Shown piece by piece: positions 24,062 to 35,644 of a stretch of DNA of 41,078 bases; within the stretch, counting starts at the first letter, position 1, and the number at the start of each line of letters is the position of its first letter. Below the pieces are notes generated by a model that saw only the letters and a program-made list of their open reading frames with translations, searched no databases and was not told the origin of the DNA. Source of the stretch: Pseudomonadales bacterium (GTDB taxonomy: Bacteria > Pseudomonadota > Gammaproteobacteria > Pseudomonadales > Ketobacteraceae); the NCBI GenBank assembly GCA_020062665.1, contig JAGUVW010000034.1:1-41078 (forward strand), read 5' to 3'. The translations under genes and the position numbers were made by a program.

Positions 24062-26884
24062 ATGGACACGATCCAGATTCGCGGTGCCCGCACCCACAAC
24101 CTGAAAAACATCGACCTGGATCTGCCCAGGGACAAATTCATCGTCATCACCGGGCTTTCAGGTTCCGGCAAGTCGTCCCTGGCCTTTGACACCCTGTACG
24201 CGGAAGGCCAGCGCCGTTATGTGGAATCTCTTTCCACCTATGCCCGCCAGTTCCTGTCGCTGATGGAAAAGCCGGACGTGGATCATATCGAGGGCCTGTC
24301 CCCTGCCATCTCCATCGAGCAGAAGAGCACGTCCCACAATCCCCGCTCCACCGTGGGCACCATCACCGAGATCTACGACTACCTGCGCCTCCTGTTCGCC
24401 CGCGTCGGCACACCGCGCTGCCCGGATCACGACCTGGCACTGGAAGCCCAAACCGTCAGCCAGATGGTGGATCAGGTCATGACCCTGCCGGAAGCCAACC
24501 GCTACATGCTGCTGGCGCCAGTGATCAAGGACAAGAAGGGTGAAAACCTGCATCTGTTCGAAGAACTGAAAGCCGGCGGTTTCATCCGCGCCCGCATCGA
24601 CGGCATCGTGGTGGACCTGGATGAAGCCCCTGCCCTCGATAAGAAACGCAAGCACACCATCGAAGTGGTGGTGGATCGCTTCAAGGTGAAAGCCGGCATG
24701 GAACTGCGGCTGGCGGAGTCCTTCGAAACCGCACTGCAACTGGCGGGCGGCACCGCCGTGGTCATGAACATGGAGAACGACGAAGACCAGCATCTGTTTT
24801 CCTCCAAGTTCGCCTGCCCGGTCTGCAACTACAGTCTGAGTGAACTGGAACCGCGCATCTTCTCCTTCAACAATCCGGCGGGCGCATGCTCCGCTTGCGA
24901 TGGACTTGGCGTCACCCAATTCTTCAACGAAGAAACCATCGTCACCTCCCCGGAACTGAGTCTCGCAGAAGGCGCCATCCGCGGCTGGGACAAACGCAGC
25001 ATCTACTACTTTCAGATGCTCACCTCACTGGCCGAACACTACGGCTTCGACATCGACAAACCTTTCGGGCGAATCCCGAAAAAAATGCGCCAGGTCATCC
25101 TGCACGGCAGCGGCGGCGATCCGGTGCCGTTCCGCTACCTGAACGATCGCGGCGACTTCATCGTCCGCAATCATCCGTTCGAAGGCATCATCCCCAACAT
25201 GGAACGGCGTTACCGCGAAACCGAGTCCGACGCCGTGCGCGAGGAACTCGCCAAATACCTCACCACAGCCGAATGCCAGACCTGCCACGGCTCACGCCTC
25301 AACCGCTCCGCCCGCCACGTCTACATCGAAGGCACCACGCTGCCTGACGTGATCCGTAAACCGGTCAACGATGCGCTGGGGTATTTCAAGCAACTCCGAC
25401 TGGAAGGGAAGAAAGGCGAGATCGCAGAAAAAATCCTCAAGGAAATTCGCGAGCGCCTGCAATTCCTGGTGAACGTAGGCCTCGACTATCTGTCACTCAA
25501 CCGTCGCGCCGAAACGCTGTCCGGCGGCGAAGCCCAGCGCATCCGTCTGGCCAGCCAGATCGGGGCAGGGCTGGTGGGCGTCATGTATATTCTCGACGAA
25601 CCCTCCATCGGCCTGCACCAGCGCGACAACGAACGCCTGCTCGCCACCTTGATCCGCCTGCGCGACATGGGCAACACCGTGATCGTGGTGGAACATGACG
25701 AAGACGCCATCCGCGCTGCCGATTTCATCGTCGACATCGGCCCCGGCGCCGGCGTCCACGGCGGTCAAGTCATCCATGCCGGCAGCGTTGACAAACTGCG
25801 GGAGAACAAACACTCCCTCACCGGCCAGTACCTGAAGGGAACCCTGAAAATCGATGTGCCGGCGCAACGCACACCGCCCGACAAAAAACGCATGCTCGAA
25901 CTGAAGGGCGCCCACGGCAACAACCTGCAAAATGTTGACCTTCACCTGCCAGTAGGCCTGATGACCTGCATCACCGGCGTATCCGGCTCCGGCAAATCCA
26001 CCCTGATCAACAGCACCCTGTTCCCGCTTGCCTCCACCGTTCTGAACGGCGCCAGCACACTCAAACCGGAACCCTATGCCGAGATTCATGGCCTCGAACA
26101 TTTCGACAAGGTGGTCGACATCGACCAGAGCCCCATCGGCCGCACCCCGCGCTCAAACCCCGCCACCTACACCGGACTGTTCACGCCGATTCGCGAACTG
26201 TTCGCCGGCACCCAGGAAGCCCGCAGTCGCGGCTATGGCCCCGGCCGCTTCAGCTTCAACGTCAAGGGCGGCCGCTGCGAAGCCTGCCAGGGCGACGGCG
26301 TCATCAAGGTTGAAATGCATTTCCTGCCGGATATCTACGTCCCCTGTGACGTCTGCAAAGGCAAGCGCTACAACCGCGAAACGCTGGAAATCAGATACAA
26401 GGGCAAGAGCATCCAGGAAGTACTGGAAATGACGGTGGAGGATGCCCGCGCGTTCTTCGATAACGTTCCCGCCCTCGCCCGCAAACTTCAAACACTGATC
26501 GATGTGGGACTGGCCTACATCTGCCTGGGCCAGTCCGCCACCACACTGTCTGGCGGCGAAGCACAGCGCGTCAAGCTGTCCAAGGAGCTTTCAAAGCGGG
26601 ATACCGGCAGCACACTCTACATACTGGACGAACCCACTACAGGCCTGCATTTCCATGACATCCAGCAACTGCTGGGGGTTCTTCATCACCTGCGCGACAA
26701 AGGCAACACCGTCGTCATCATCGAGCACAATCTTGATGTCATCAAGACAGCCGACTGGATCGTGGATCTGGGCCCCGAGGGCGGCATCGGTGGCGGAAAG
26801 ATAATTGCAGAAGGAACCCCCGAAGCCATTACCAAGGTAAAACATTCCTACACGGGCCAATTCCTGAAAAAAATAATGTCCTGA
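24062..26884 (+). CDS. uvrA: Excinuclease ABC subunit A
   Basis: UvrA is the damage-sensing ATPase of nucleotide excision repair; it loads UvrB at lesions. The 940-residue protein has two ABC modules: Walker [10 protein letters not shown] at 31-39 and GVSGSGKST near 640; signatures LSGGEAQR near 486 and 829; Walker [13 protein letters not shown] and [12 protein letters not shown]. Zinc-site cysteines appear as CPVC with CSACDG in the first half and CEACQGDG with CDVCKGKR in the second. GGGGGT precedes the ATG. It converges on rplQ, separated by a strong terminator. Confidence 0.98.
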   Translation: MDTIQIRGARTHNLKNIDLDLPRDKFIVITGLSGSGKSSLAFDTLYAEGQRRYVESLSTYARQFLSLMEKPDVDHIEGLSPAISIEQKSTSHNPRSTVGTITEIYDYLRLLFARVGTPRCPDHDLALEAQTVSQMVDQVMTLPEANRYMLLAPVIKDKKGENLHLFEELKAGGFIRARIDGIVVDLDEAPALDKKRKHTIEVVVDRFKVKAGMELRLAESFETALQLAGGTAVVMNMENDEDQHLFSSKFACPVCNYSLSELEPRIFSFNNPAGACSACDGLGVTQFFNEETIVTSPELSLAEGAIRGWDKRSIYYFQMLTSLAEHYGFDIDKPFGRIPKKMRQVILHGSGGDPVPFRYLNDRGDFIVRNHPFEGIIPNMERRYRETESDAVREELAKYLTTAECQTCHGSRLNRSARHVYIEGTTLPDVIRKPVNDALGYFKQLRLEGKKGEIAEKILKEIRERLQFLVNVGLDYLSLNRRAETLSGGEAQRIRLASQIGAGLVGVMYILDEPSIGLHQRDNERLLATLIRLRDMGNTVIVVEHDEDAIRAADFIVDIGPGAGVHGGQVIHAGSVDKLRENKHSLTGQYLKGTLKIDVPAQRTPPDKKRMLELKGAHGNNLQNVDLHLPVGLMTCITGVSGSGKSTLINSTLFPLASTVLNGASTLKPEPYAEIHGLEHFDKVVDIDQSPIGRTPRSNPATYTGLFTPIRELFAGTQEARSRGYGPGRFSFNVKGGRCEACQGDGVIKVEMHFLPDIYVPCDVCKGKRYNRETLEIRYKGKSIQEVLEMTVEDARAFFDNVPALARKLQTLIDVGLAYICLGQSATTLSGGEAQRVKLSKELSKRDTGSTLYILDEPTTGLHFHDIQQLLGVLHHLRDKGNTVVIIEHNLDVIKTADWIVDLGPEGGIGGGKIIAEGTPEAITKVKHSYTGQFLKKIMS

Positions 26885-26992
26885 CGTCAACCTCCAGAAA
26901 CCCTGCAGCGGGCGGACATCAACGCAAGCGCCATGTCCGCTGCAGTCACCTCACGAACAACTTGAACAAACCACCCCACCAAAACGCAGGCA

Positions 26993-27025
26993 CAAAAAAG
27001 CCGGCGCTAAAGGCCGGCTCTCTTT
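26993..27025. terminator. Terminator between uvrA and rplQ
   Basis: The stem AGCCGGC/GCCGGCT with a seven-base loop has six A before it, giving a strong U-tract for the - strand ribosomal operon. On the + strand it is followed by CTCTTT and may also end uvrA. Confidence 0.85.
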
Positions 27026-27043
27026 ACATTGACGGGGCTGGAC

Positions 27044-27436
27044 TCAATCTTCGTCTACTTCAACGGCGGGGCCGCCCACGACGCGATCCACCAGCTCGAC
27101 ATAGGCCATTGGCGCCTTGTCACCGGCACGATAACCGCATTTCAGAATGCGAATATAGCCACCGGGACGCTCCTTGAAACGCGGCCCGAGATCGGTAAAC
27201 AGTTTGCCAACAGCAGACTTGCTGCGCGTACGGTTGAAGGCCAGGCGGCGGTTGGCAACACTGTCAACCTTCGCCAGCGTAATCAACGGCTCCGCGTGAC
27301 GACGCAGCTCCTTTGCCTTCGGCAGAGTAGTCTTGATCAGCTCATGCTCAACCAGCGACACCGCCATGTTGCGGAACATCGCCTGCCGATGGCTGCTGTT
27401 ACGGTTTAATTTACGACCACTTTTACGGTGACGCAT
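27044..27436 (-). CDS. rplQ: 50S ribosomal protein L17
   Basis: L17 is a large-subunit protein near the exit side of the tunnel. The 130-residue protein starts [17 protein letters not shown], the family hallmark, and has the region [25 protein letters not shown]. The acidic end AVEVDED is slightly longer than in Escherichia. It is the last gene of the alpha operon, 48 bases after rpoA, with a terminator 20-50 bases beyond its stop. Confidence 0.98.
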   Translation of the reverse strand: MRHRKSGRKLNRNSSHRQAMFRNMAVSLVEHELIKTTLPKAKELRRHAEPLITLAKVDSVANRRLAFNRTRSKSAVGKLFTDLGPRFKERPGGYIRILKCGYRAGDKAPMAYVELVDRVVGGPAVEVDED

Positions 27437-27484
27437 TGCTCTTTTCCTTTACATCTCTAACTGCCCAGCAGGACAGCAAATGGA

Positions 27485-28489
27485 TTAACGCTTCTTCAGT
27501 ACGCGATCATCGTCGCGCAGACTGCCAGGCGGCCAATTTTCAAGACGCATGCCGAGCGACAAGCCCTTCGACGCCAGCACGTCCTTGATCTCGGTGAGAG
27601 ATTTCTTACCCAGGTTAGGAGTCTTCAGCAGCTCAACCTCAGTACGCTGTACCAGATCACCGATGTAATACACGTTCTCTGCCTTCAAACAGTTGGCAGA
27701 CCGAACCGTAAGCTCCAGATCGTCAACCGGACGCAGCAGGATCGGGTCGATCTCGTCACGCTCTTCGATCTTCTGGGGTTCCGCTTCCTTCTCCAGATCC
27801 ACAAACACCGCCAGCTGCTGCTGCAGAATGGTCGCTGCCCGACGGATTGCGTCTTCCGCAGAAATGGTGCCGTTGGTCTCCAGGTCGATCACCAGCTTAT
27901 CGAGATCCGTACGCTGTTCAACGCGCGCATTTTCCACTACATAGGCAACACGCCGGATCGGGGAATAGGATGCATCCAGTTGAAGACGCCCTACGCCGCG
28001 GGTCTCTTCTTCACCACCACGAGCGTCGGCCGGCTGATAACCACGACCTTTCTGGATACGCAGCTTCATATTCAGCTTTGCACCAGCACTCAGATTGGCG
28101 ATGACCAAATCCTTGTTCACGATCTCGACATCATGATCCAGCTGAATATCGCCGGCTGTGACTTCACCCGGTCCTTCCTTCACCAAGTTCAACACGGCTT
28201 CGCTTTTTTCATTCAGCCTAACCGCAAGGTTCTTCAGGTTCAGCAGAATGTCGATCACATCCTCCTGGACACCTTCCAGCGTGCTGTACTCATGCACGAC
28301 ACCGTCGATTTCCACTTCAGTGACCGCCGCGCCCGGCATACTGGACAACAGAATGCGACGCAGAGCATTACCAAGGGTATGTCCAAAGCCACGCTCGAGC
28401 GGCTCCAGGGTTACTTTGGCTTGGAAGTTATTAAGTTCTTGTACGCCAATGGTTCTGGGTGTCAAAAAGTCGCTAAAAGAGCGTTGCAT
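27485..28489 (-). CDS. rpoA: RNA polymerase alpha subunit
   Basis: The 334-residue subunit has the assembly domain (about 1-235, with [21 protein letters not shown]) and the C-terminal DNA- and activator-binding domain with [20 protein letters not shown] and [21 protein letters not shown] chose [12 protein letters not shown] because GAGGTG lies nine bases before it; the longer frame adds four residues without support. The C-terminal domain is almost identical to that of Escherichia and Pseudomonas. Confidence 0.98.
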   Translation of the reverse strand: MQRSFSDFLTPRTIGVQELNNFQAKVTLEPLERGFGHTLGNALRRILLSSMPGAAVTEVEIDGVVHEYSTLEGVQEDVIDILLNLKNLAVRLNEKSEAVLNLVKEGPGEVTAGDIQLDHDVEIVNKDLVIANLSAGAKLNMKLRIQKGRGYQPADARGGEEETRGVGRLQLDASYSPIRRVAYVVENARVEQRTDLDKLVIDLETNGTISAEDAIRRAATILQQQLAVFVDLEKEAEPQKIEERDEIDPILLRPVDDLELTVRSANCLKAENVYYIGDLVQRTEVELLKTPNLGKKSLTEIKDVLASKGLSLGMRLENWPPGSLRDDDRVLKKR

Positions 28490-28514
28490 AGGGTATAGCA
28501 CCTCAACCTATTGC

Positions 28515-29135
28515 TTACTTGGAATAAAGCTCGACGATTAGGTTTTCGTTCAGCTCAGACGGTAGATCTGTACGCTCGGGCACTGCTTTGAAAACACCCT
28601 CTTTCTTCTTGGTATCCACATCAACCCAGGACACAAAACCACGCTGCTCGGCCAGTTCAAGGGACGCAGAGATGCGCAGCTGATTCTTTGACTTTTCACG
28701 CACAGCAATCACGTCACCCACCGCAACCTGGTAAGACGGGATGTTGACAGCGCGGCCGTTGACCAGAATGGCCTTATGGCTCACCAGCTGACGCGCTTCC
28801 GCACGTGTGGCACCAAAGCCCATACGGTAAACCACGTTGTCCAGACGGCCTTCCAGCAACTGGAGCAGCAACTCACCTGTAGCGCCCTTGCGACGGGCGG
28901 CTTCACTGTAGTAGTTCCGGAACTGACGCTCCAGAATACCGTAAATACGACGAACCTTCTGCTTTTCACGCAGCTGCGTGCCGTAATCAGACAAGCGTCC
29001 ACGGCGCTCGCCGTGCATGCCAGGAGCCTTCTCGGAGCGGCACTTGTTTTCATAAGCGCGAACACCGCTCTTCAAGCCAAGGTCAGTACCCTCGCGGCGG
29101 GAAAGCTTGCACTTGGGGCCAATATATCTAGCCAT
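28515..29135 (-). CDS. rpsD: 30S ribosomal protein S4
   Basis: S4 starts small-subunit assembly on 16S rRNA and represses the alpha operon in Escherichia. The 206-residue protein begins [19 protein letters not shown] and has the S4 RNA-binding motif [20 protein letters not shown] near 93-113. GGGAG is nine bases before the ATG. It sits between rpsK and rpoA, as is usual. Confidence 0.98.
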   Translation of the reverse strand: MARYIGPKCKLSRREGTDLGLKSGVRAYENKCRSEKAPGMHGERRGRLSDYGTQLREKQKVRRIYGILERQFRNYYSEAARRKGATGELLLQLLEGRLDNVVYRMGFGATRAEARQLVSHKAILVNGRAVNIPSYQVAVGDVIAVREKSKNQLRISASLELAEQRGFVSWVDVDTKKKEGVFKAVPERTDLPSELNENLIVELYSK

Positions 29136-29149
29136 TAATAGGACTCCCG

Positions 29150-29545
29150 TTAAACTCGACGTTTCTTAGGCGGACGACAACCATTGTGCGGAATCGGCGT
29201 CACGTCTGTAATGCTGTTGATTTTGTAGCCGCAGGAATAAAGAGCGCGAACGGCAGACTCACGACCAGGGCCAGGGCCTTTGACCATTACATCCAGGTTC
29301 TTCAGGCCATGTTCCTGAGCAGCCTGCCCAGCCTTTTCGGCCGCAACCTGAGCCGCAAACGGTGTGCTCTTGCGCGATCCGCGGAAGCCACAACCACCGG
29401 AAGTTGCCCATGACAACGTATTACCCTGACGATCGGTAAGAGTAATGATGGTGTTGTTGAAAGAAGCATGGATGTGCGCTACGCCGTCAACTACGGTCTT
29501 TTTGACCTTTTTACGCGTACGCGCTGTCGCTTTAGCCTTCGCCAT
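29150..29545 (-). CDS. rpsK: 30S ribosomal protein S11
   Basis: S11 binds the platform of the small subunit beside the Shine-Dalgarno helix. The 131-residue protein has [21 protein letters not shown] and the basic C-terminus [16 protein letters not shown]. The extra basic N-terminus ([16 protein letters not shown]) is like other gammaproteobacteria. It lies 25 bases after rpsM and 14 before rpsD. Confidence 0.98.
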   Translation of the reverse strand: MAKAKATARTRKKVKKTVVDGVAHIHASFNNTIITLTDRQGNTLSWATSGGCGFRGSRKSTPFAAQVAAEKAGQAAQEHGLKNLDVMVKGPGPGRESAVRALYSCGYKINSITDVTPIPHNGCRPPKKRRV

Positions 29546-29570
29546 TTCAATAATTCCTGAACGTTACGCT

Positions 29571-29927
29571 TTATTTACGAACTTGTTTACGCGGCCCTTT
29601 GCGAGTGCGCGCATTGGTTTTGGTACGCTGACCGCGCACCGGCAAGCCGCGACGATGACGCAGACCGCGATAGCAGCCCAGATCCATCAAACGCTTGATA
29701 TTCATAGAAATTTCGCGACGCAGATCACCTTCGGTAGCATAATTCGCCACTTCATTACGAACTGCATCCAACTGATCGTCAGACAGTTGGTTGATCTTGG
29801 TTGTAGGGTCGATACCTACCGCTGCGCAAATGCTTTTGGCAGTGGTGGAACCGATTCCGAATATGTAAGTCAGTGAAATCACTGCGTGTTTGTTATCCGG
29901 AATATTGACGCCAGCGATACGGGCCAT
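29571..29927 (-). CDS. rpsM: 30S ribosomal protein S13
   Basis: S13 sits in the head of the small subunit and contacts the P-site tRNA and L5. The 118-residue protein starts [19 protein letters not shown] and ends with the basic tRNA-contacting tail [22 protein letters not shown] precedes the ATG. It is the first gene of the alpha operon, after a 120-base gap that contains a promoter. Confidence 0.98.
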   Translation of the reverse strand: MARIAGVNIPDNKHAVISLTYIFGIGSTTAKSICAAVGIDPTTKINQLSDDQLDAVRNEVANYATEGDLRREISMNIKRLMDLGCYRGLRHRRGLPVRGQRTKTNARTRKGPRKQVRK

Positions 29928-29989
29928 TCAACTTACTCCATTTACTCGAGCTTTCTTAAACATATGTTCTGCCGCGAAAGGGCGCAAAG

Positions 29990-30019
29990 GATATACGCAC
30001 ACCCTAGAAAAATCAACAA
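29990..30019 (-). promoter_or_regulatory. Putative alpha-operon promoter
   Basis: On the - strand TTGTTG (30014-30019) and TATATC (29990-29995) are 18 bases apart, in the rpmJ-rpsM gap. It leaves a leader of about 55 bases before rpsM. In Escherichia the alpha-operon leader is the S4 target; I could not confirm the pseudoknot here. Confidence 0.45.
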
Positions 30020-30047
30020 GGATCGTACGTTATGGCCCGTCGGGCTA

Positions 30048-30164
30048 TTAACCCTGACGCTGCTTGTGACGCGGCTCGACGCTGCAAATAACTCGCACGG
30101 AACCTTTGCGGCGTACGATCTTGCAGTTACGGCAAACCTTCTTCACAGATGCTTGAACTTTCAT
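30048..30164 (-). CDS. rpmJ: 50S ribosomal protein L36, zinc form
   Basis: This 38-residue gene starts [17 protein letters not shown] and ends EPRHKQRQG. The zinc ligands are C11, C14, C27 and H33, so it is the C+ (zinc-binding) form; a zinc-free paralogue may exist elsewhere for zinc starvation (inference). It lies 33 bases after secY, as the last gene of the spc operon. Confidence 0.95.
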   Translation of the reverse strand: MKVQASVKKVCRNCKIVRRKGSVRVICSVEPRHKQRQG

Positions 30165-30197
30165 TTTTACTCACTCCAACCTAACGAGTAGCTCTAT

Positions 30198-31538
30198 TTA
30201 CCGTGCCATTCCTGAACTGCCGTAGCCCTTCAAGTTAGCCTTCTTCATCAAGGATTCGTACTGTTTGGACATCAGATGCGCCTGCACCTGGGCCATGAAA
30301 TCCATCACAACAACCACCACGATCAGCAACGATGTGCCACCCAAGTAAAACGGCACGTTGCCCATCGATTGCAACCCCTGAGGCAGCAAACACACCAAAG
30401 TAATGTAGATAGCACCTACCAGGGTCAGACGACCCAATACGCCATCAATATACTTTGCGGTCTGCTCACCTGGTCGAATTCCCGGAACAAACGCGCCGGA
30501 CTTCTTCAGGTTGTCTGCTACATCTTTCGGGTTAAACATGATCGCCGTATAGAAATAACAGAAGAAAATAATCAACAAACAAAACAACAACAGATACAGC
30601 GGCTGGCCAGGACCAAGCGCCAACGAAATTTCCTGCAACCAGCCGAAGCCTTCCGCTTCACCAAACCACTGACCAATACTGGCCGGGAAAAGAAGAATGC
30701 TGGTGGCGAAGATGGGAGGTATAACACCCGCCATGTTGATCTTCATCGGCAAATGAGACTGCTGGGCAGCATATACTCGGCGGCCCTGCTGCCGACGGGC
30801 GTAGTTGATAGTAATCCGCCGCTGTGCCCGCTCCATCCAGACCACGAAAAACACCACCGCCACTGCCACGACAATCAACACCAGCAACAGAGCGATATTC
30901 AGCTCCTGATTCTTCGCAGCTTCCAGCGTCTGACCGATAGCCGAGGGCAAACCAGCAACAATACCCGCGAAGATAATCATGGAAATACCGTTACCAATGC
31001 CCCGCTCAGTTACCTGCTCGCCGAGCCACATCAGGAACATAGTTCCTGTCGTCAGCGTAACAACTGCCGGGAACATCCAGGCAAAACCTACCGAGAGGGT
31101 AACGCCCTGGGATTGCAATGCCATCGCCATGCCCAACGACTGCAGCAACGCCAGACCGAGTGTTCCGTAGCGCGTGTACTGCGCAATCTTGCGCCGCCCC
31201 GCCTCGCCTTCTTTACGGAGCTGCTCCAGCTGCGGGGTAACTGCCTGCAACAACTGCATGATGATAGACGCCGATATATACGGCATTATCCCCAGCGCCA
31301 ACACGCTCATCCGCTCCAGTGCACCGCCCGAGAACATGTTAAACAGGCTCAGAATGGTATCCTGCTGCTGCTTGAACAAGTTTTGCAATTGCACCGGATC
31401 AATACCGGGAACCGGAATGTGCGCGCCGATGCGGTAAACGACGATGGCAACGAACAGAAACTTGATTCGCTGCCAAAGCTCTCCCATCCCCGCGGTATTC
31501 ACAGATGGCATTCCTGTCTGCTGGGGCTTGGTCGCCAT
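30198..31538 (-). CDS. secY: Protein translocase subunit SecY
   Basis: SecY is the channel of the Sec translocon in the inner membrane, working with SecE, SecG and SecA. The 446-residue protein has ten membrane helices, the plug-region sequence [21 protein letters not shown] from about 64, and cytoplasmic loops with [19 protein letters not shown]. The end [14 protein letters not shown] is typical. It begins five bases after the rplO stop. Confidence 0.98.
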   Translation of the reverse strand: MATKPQQTGMPSVNTAGMGELWQRIKFLFVAIVVYRIGAHIPVPGIDPVQLQNLFKQQQDTILSLFNMFSGGALERMSVLALGIMPYISASIIMQLLQAVTPQLEQLRKEGEAGRRKIAQYTRYGTLGLALLQSLGMAMALQSQGVTLSVGFAWMFPAVVTLTTGTMFLMWLGEQVTERGIGNGISMIIFAGIVAGLPSAIGQTLEAAKNQELNIALLLVLIVVAVAVVFFVVWMERAQRRITINYARRQQGRRVYAAQQSHLPMKINMAGVIPPIFATSILLFPASIGQWFGEAEGFGWLQEISLALGPGQPLYLLLFCLLIIFFCYFYTAIMFNPKDVADNLKKSGAFVPGIRPGEQTAKYIDGVLGRLTLVGAIYITLVCLLPQGLQSMGNVPFYLGGTSLLIVVVVVMDFMAQVQAHLMSKQYESLMKKANLKGYGSSGMAR

Positions 31539-31544
31539 TTGCGC

Positions 31545-31979
31545 TTATTCCTCTACTTTTCCGCCGGCAGCTTCGATTGCAGCTTTAGCACCCTTGGTCA
31601 CAGGAATTCCTTTGAGCGTAATCGCCTTATCGATAGCGCCAGACAATACGACTTTAGTGGTCTTGATGTCCTTTTTCAGAACACCAGCGGCCTTCAGAGC
31701 AGCCATATCAACTACCGTTGCATCGACTTTCGCCAACTCGCTCAGGCGCACTTCCTGAAAGCCGAGCGACTTCATGGACGTGAAACCGAACTTCGGCAAA
31801 CGGCGCTGGATAGGCATCTGACCGCCCTCAAAGCCAGGCTTAACCGATCCGCCCTGACGTGCGGTCTGGCCTTTACCACCACGACCACCGGTTTTACCAA
31901 GACCGCTACCAATACCACGTCCGCGACGCTTTGCTGCAGGCTTGGAGCCGGCAGCTGGGCTCAATGTATTCAGATGCAT
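31545..31979 (-). CDS. rplO: 50S ribosomal protein L15
   Basis: L15 is a late-assembly protein of the large subunit with a long Gly-rich N-terminal extension. The 144-residue product has [20 protein letters not shown] near 19-38 and [26 protein letters not shown] precedes the ATG. It is two bases from rpmD, so the two are translationally close. Confidence 0.98.
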   Translation of the reverse strand: MHLNTLSPAAGSKPAAKRRGRGIGSGLGKTGGRGGKGQTARQGGSVKPGFEGGQMPIQRRLPKFGFTSMKSLGFQEVRLSELAKVDATVVDMAALKAAGVLKKDIKTTKVVLSGAIDKAITLKGIPVTKGAKAAIEAAGGKVEE

Positions 31980-31981
31980 TG

Positions 31982-32170
31982 TTATTCGCCCTCTACTCGA
32001 ACCATGTAGTAAATGGTGTTGATCATGCCCCGCACAGAGGGGGTATCCTCAACTTCGACAGTGTGCCCGATTCGCTTCAAACCCAAGCCACGCACGCAAT
32101 CACGGTGATTTTTCAGTCGCCCACTGCTGCTTTTGGTCTGAGTCACTTTGATAGTGCTTTTAGCTGTCAT
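31982..32170 (-). CDS. rpmD: 50S ribosomal protein L30
   Basis: L30 is a small large-subunit protein. The 62-residue product from [19 protein letters not shown] has the family core [20 protein letters not shown] and ends YYMVRVEGE. Eight further residues upstream in frame overlap rpsE and are not conserved. GGGGTGAG precedes the chosen start, which is four bases past the rpsE stop. Confidence 0.97.
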   Translation of the reverse strand: MTAKSTIKVTQTKSSSGRLKNHRDCVRGLGLKRIGHTVEVEDTPSVRGMINTIYYMVRVEGE

Positions 32171-32174
32171 GATC

Positions 32175-32675
32175 TCACCCCAGAATTTCTTCAACAGTCT
32201 TTCCGCGCTTGGCAGCCACGTCTTCAGGTGACTTCATGCTTGCCAGACCTTTTACAGTCGCACGTACAACGTTCATTGGGTTAGTAGAACCGTAGCACTT
32301 GGCCAAGACGTTCTGGACGCCAGCAACCTCAAGAACCGCACGCATCGCTCCGCCGGCGATGATACCTGTACCATCAGACGCGGGCTGCAGATAGACGCGG
32401 GAAGCTCCGTGCTGCGCATTGATCGGATGCTGCAAGGTAGTACCGTTCAGATCGACCTTGATCATGTTGCGACGGGCAGCTTCCAGCGCTTTCTGGATAG
32501 CTACGGGCACTTCTCGCGCCTTGCCACTGCCGAAACCGACCTTGCCATTTCCATCACCAACAACAGTGAGCGCGGTAAACGCAAAGATCCGTCCGCCTTT
32601 CACCACCTTGGCAACCCGGTTAACCTGAACCAGCTTTTCCTGGAAGCCTTCGTTCTTGTCTTCAACTTTTGCCAT
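32175..32675 (-). CDS. rpsE: 30S ribosomal protein S5
   Basis: S5 helps decoding accuracy at the small-subunit mRNA entry. The 166-residue protein has the N-terminal double-stranded-RNA-binding-like domain ([36 protein letters not shown]) and the C-terminal domain with [19 protein letters not shown]. Spectinomycin-resistance changes fall in the VVKGGR loop in other species; the wild-type sequence is seen here. Confidence 0.98.
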   Translation of the reverse strand: MAKVEDKNEGFQEKLVQVNRVAKVVKGGRIFAFTALTVVGDGNGKVGFGSGKAREVPVAIQKALEAARRNMIKVDLNGTTLQHPINAQHGASRVYLQPASDGTGIIAGGAMRAVLEVAGVQNVLAKCYGSTNPMNVVRATVKGLASMKSPEDVAAKRGKTVEEILG

Positions 32676-32686
32676 TTTGCTACCCT

Positions 32687-33034
32687 TTAGAACTGAAGGC
32701 CGCCTTCACGCGCGGCGTCTGCCAATGCCTGGATGCGACCGTGATACTTGAACCCTGAACGATCGAACGCAACCTTCGTGACACCTTTTGCGACCGCTCG
32801 CTCAGCAACCAGGCGACCAACATTTGCTGCGGCGTCCTTATTGCTTGTAGGGCCTTCATACCCTTTCTCATTTGTCGATGCCGCAGCGATCACGCTGGAA
32901 CCATCGCCAGAGATAACCTGGGCATAAATGTGCTGCGATGTGCGATTCACAGTCAAACGGGTGTCACCGCGCTCGCGGATCTGGAGTCTTGTGCGCTTTG
33001 CCCGGCGCAGCCGTGCTTCTTTCTTTTCACTCAT
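32687..33034 (-). CDS. rplR: 50S ribosomal protein L18
   Basis: L18 binds 5S rRNA with L5 and anchors it in the large subunit. The 115-residue protein from [20 protein letters not shown] has the core [18 protein letters not shown] and the end [21 protein letters not shown] frame four residues longer begins too near GGTGAG to be likely. It lies between rplF and rpsE. Confidence 0.97.
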   Translation of the reverse strand: MSEKKEARLRRAKRTRLQIRERGDTRLTVNRTSQHIYAQVISGDGSSVIAAASTNEKGYEGPTSNKDAAANVGRLVAERAVAKGVTKVAFDRSGFKYHGRIQALADAAREGGLQF

Positions 33035-33054
33035 GGCTACAATCATCTCACCGG

Positions 33055-33588
33055 TTATTTCTTCTTGGCTTCTTTCCGAAGAACAGTTTCATCGGAGTAT
33101 CGAACACCTTTGCCTTTATAGGGCTCTGGCGGCCTGAAAGCACGAACGTTGGCAGCGACCTGACCCAGCAACTGTTTGTCGGCGCTGCGCAAAATAATTT
33201 CTGTCTGACTCGGCGTTTCAGCAGTAACACCAGCCGGAAGGGCATACTCCACTGGATGGGAAAAGCCCAACGCCAGACTTATAACGCTGCCTTTGGCCTG
33301 AGCGCGGTATCCAACACCAACCAGTTCCAGCTTGCGCTCAAAGCCCTTGCTGACACCACGCACCATGTTATTCAACAGCGCGCGAAAGGTTCCAGCCATG
33401 GCCCAAGCCTGCTGCGACTCAACGGCTGGTTCGACCTTGGCAACGCCTCCATCCACACTCACCTTCACCAAGGGGCTGAGTGCCAACTTCAGCTCGCCTT
33501 TGGCACCCTTGACGGCAAGCGACTGCCCGCTCTGCTTGATTTCCACACCAGCGGGGACAGCTATGGGACTCTTAGCTACTCGTGACAT
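33055..33588 (-). CDS. rplF: 50S ribosomal protein L6
   Basis: L6 lies near the factor-binding site of the large subunit. The 177-residue protein from [17 protein letters not shown] has two similar domains; the second holds [20 protein letters not shown] and ends [19 protein letters not shown]. The frame extends 19 residues upstream into rpsH without family similarity. GGTGG precedes the start. Confidence 0.97.
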   Translation of the reverse strand: MSRVAKSPIAVPAGVEIKQSGQSLAVKGAKGELKLALSPLVKVSVDGGVAKVEPAVESQQAWAMAGTFRALLNNMVRGVSKGFERKLELVGVGYRAQAKGSVISLALGFSHPVEYALPAGVTAETPSQTEIILRSADKQLLGQVAANVRAFRPPEPYKGKGVRYSDETVLRKEAKKK

Positions 33589-33601
33589 TTCCGTCCACCT
33601 A

Positions 33602-33994
33602 TCAGGATACGTAACAAAGAACTTCGCCGCCCACACCGGCAGCACGCGCTGCCCGATCGGTCATCACACCTTTATTGGTGGATACGATAGCGACACCCAG
33701 ACCACCCATCACCTTCGGCAACTCATCACCTGGCTTGTAGATTCGCAAACCGGGACGGCTGACACGCTTGATGCTCTCAATAACGGGTTTGCCTTCGAAA
33801 TACTTCAACTCTACGGTCAGAACGGGCTTCACATCACCTTCTACCGAGAATCCCTTGATGTAACCTTCACCCTGCAAAACGCCGGCAATGGCCACCTTCA
33901 TTTTGGAAGACGGCATATCAACGGTGGGCTTCTTAGCCATTTGGCCGTTGCGAATGCGGGTCATCATGTCCGCCAATGGATCTTGCATGCTCAT
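33602..33994 (-). CDS. rpsH: 30S ribosomal protein S8
   Basis: S8 is a primary 16S rRNA binder and, in Escherichia, represses the spc operon by binding mRNA at the L5 start. The 130-residue protein begins [20 protein letters not shown] and has the C-terminal RNA-binding region [20 protein letters not shown]. Only 24 bases separate rplX from rplE here; I did not identify the S8 target structure. Confidence 0.98.
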   Translation of the reverse strand: MSMQDPLADMMTRIRNGQMAKKPTVDMPSSKMKVAIAGVLQGEGYIKGFSVEGDVKPVLTVELKYFEGKPVIESIKRVSRPGLRIYKPGDELPKVMGGLGVAIVSTNKGVMTDRAARAAGVGGEVLCYVS

Positions 33995-34017
33995 TGTCTA
34001 GAACTCCGTAATCGTTC

Positions 34018-34323
34018 TTACCAGCTGGCCTTGACCAGACCGGGCACATCGCCACGCATGGCAGCTTCGCGAAGCTTGTTTCGACCCAGGCCAAACTTGC
34101 GATAAAAGCCGTGGGGGCGCCCAGTCAAACCACAGCGATTGCGAAGCCGGCTCGGAGACGCGTTACGTGGAAGCTTCTGCAACTGCATCTGGGCTTCCCA
34201 ACGTTCTTCCTCAGAAGCGTTGACATTGGCGATTTGGGCCTTCAGCTCTGCGCGCTTTTTGGCGTACTTGGCCACTGTCTCCTGACGCTTCTTCTCGCGC
34301 TCTTTCATTGACAACTTTGCCAT
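34018..34323 (-). CDS. rpsN: 30S ribosomal protein S14, zinc-free form
   Basis: S14 lies in the small-subunit head. At 101 residues it is the long zinc-free (C-) form: it lacks the two CxxC pairs of the short form and has [20 protein letters not shown] and the end [17 protein letters not shown]. It sits between rplE and rpsH. Confidence 0.98.
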   Translation of the reverse strand: MAKLSMKEREKKRQETVAKYAKKRAELKAQIANVNASEEERWEAQMQLQKLPRNASPSRLRNRCGLTGRPHGFYRKFGLGRNKLREAAMRGDVPGLVKASW

Positions 34324-34334
34324 GCTTTCTCTAC

Positions 34335-34874
34335 CTATTTCTTGAGCGGGAATTGGAAGGCCTCCAACAGGGCGCGGCCTTCTTCATCGGTTTTAGCCGT
34401 TGTGGTGATGGTGATATCCATACCACGCAACTTGTCGATCTTGTCGTACTCGATCTCCGGAAACACGATCTGTTCCTTGAGACCCATGCTGTAGTTGCCA
34501 CGGCCGTCAAAAGACTTGGGATTCAAGCCGCGGAAGTCGCGAATACGCGGAATGGCCATGGAAACCAGACGTTCCATGAACTCATACATGCGATCGCCAC
34601 GCAGCGTCACCTTGGCCCCAATAGGCCAACCCTGGCGAATCTTGAAACCGGCCACAGACTTGCGGGCGTTCGTAACCAGAGGCTTCTGACCTGTAATAGA
34701 TGTCAGATCCGCTACGGCGCCCTCGATCGCTTTGCGATCCTGGGACGCTTCACCTACACCCATATTCAGAGTGATCTTGGTGATGCGCGGGACTTCCATC
34801 ACGCTCTTGTAGCCAAACTGTGACTGCAGTTTGGGGACAACCTCGGATTTGTACAACTCTTTCAGTGTGCTCAT
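34335..34874 (-). CDS. rplE: 50S ribosomal protein L5
   Basis: L5 binds 5S rRNA and forms a bridge to S13. The 179-residue protein has [40 protein letters not shown] and [19 protein letters not shown]. The start [16 protein letters not shown] is typical. It lies 24 bases after rplX. Confidence 0.98.
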   Translation of the reverse strand: MSTLKELYKSEVVPKLQSQFGYKSVMEVPRITKITLNMGVGEASQDRKAIEGAVADLTSITGQKPLVTNARKSVAGFKIRQGWPIGAKVTLRGDRMYEFMERLVSMAIPRIRDFRGLNPKSFDGRGNYSMGLKEQIVFPEIEYDKIDKLRGMDITITTTAKTDEEGRALLEAFQFPLKK

Positions 34875-34898
34875 TGTTTCAATCCAGCTAAACCAGGC

Positions 34899-35219
34899 TT
34901 ATGCCTTGTCTTCGATTACTTCGTTGGTCGACTTAAAGCAACGAACCTTTTTGCCGTCTTCCAGGATCTTAAAGCCAACCCGATCCGCCTTTTGCGTCTG
35001 TGGGTTGAAAATCGCGACATTAGACGCGTCGATCGGCGCTTCTTTGTCAACGATCCCGCCCTGGGTTCCGCGCTGCGGATTCGGCTTCTGGTGCTTCTTG
35101 ACGACATTGATACCAGACACCAGCAACTTACCATCCAGTACCTTGACCACTTTGCCACGTTTGCCCTTGTCACGACCGGCAATCACGATGACTTCATCAT
35201 TTCGCTTGAGCTTCAGCAT
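34899..35219 (-). CDS. rplX: 50S ribosomal protein L24
   Basis: L24 is an early assembly initiator of the large subunit. The 106-residue protein has the KOW motif near the N-terminus ([20 protein letters not shown]) and then [24 protein letters not shown] lies about six bases before the ATG, one of the strongest ribosome-binding sites in the cluster. Confidence 0.98.
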   Translation of the reverse strand: MLKLKRNDEVIVIAGRDKGKRGKVVKVLDGKLLVSGINVVKKHQKPNPQRGTQGGIVDKEAPIDASNVAIFNPQTQKADRVGFKILEDGKKVRCFKSTNEVIEDKA

Positions 35220-35234
35220 CGGTAACCTCCGGCC

Positions 35235-35603
35235 TTACAGTACTTCGGGTGCCAACGAGATAATCTTCATGAACTGGTCGCCGCGCAGCTCGCGGGTTAC
35301 AGGGCCGAAGATACGGGTGCCGATTGGCTGACGCTGGTTGTTGAGCAACACAGCTGCATTCTCATCGAAGCGAATCAGAGAGCCATCCTGACGGCGTACA
35401 CCTTGGCGCGTACGCACGACTACAGCATTCATGACATCGCCTTTCTTAACCTTGCCGCGCGGAATCGCTTCCTTGATCGACACCTTGATAACATCGCCAA
35501 TGCGCGCATAGCGGCGGTGGGAACCACCGAGAACTTTGATGCACTGCACCCGGCGAGCGCCGCTGTTGTCAGCGACTTCAAGAATTGTTTGGGTCTGAAT
35601 CAT
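35235..35603 (-). CDS. rplN: 50S ribosomal protein L14
   Basis: L14 is a large-subunit protein at a bridge to the small subunit and the docking site of the silencing factor RsfS. The 122-residue protein begins [20 protein letters not shown] and ends [20 protein letters not shown], fully conserved. It is the first gene of the spc group, 41 bases after rpsQ. Confidence 0.98.
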   Translation of the reverse strand: MIQTQTILEVADNSGARRVQCIKVLGGSHRRYARIGDVIKVSIKEAIPRGKVKKGDVMNAVVVRTRQGVRRQDGSLIRFDENAAVLLNNQRQPIGTRIFGPVTRELRGDQFMKIISLAPEVL

Positions 35604-35644
35604 TTTCAGTCTCCAGCTAAATTAACCGAGAAAAACCAGAACCG

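Noticed and set aside
30276-32009. 577-codon open frame on the + strand opposite secY/rplO
   Set aside because: It lies against two highly conserved genes; the His/Gln/Asn/Arg-rich translation has no hydrophobic core or known motif.
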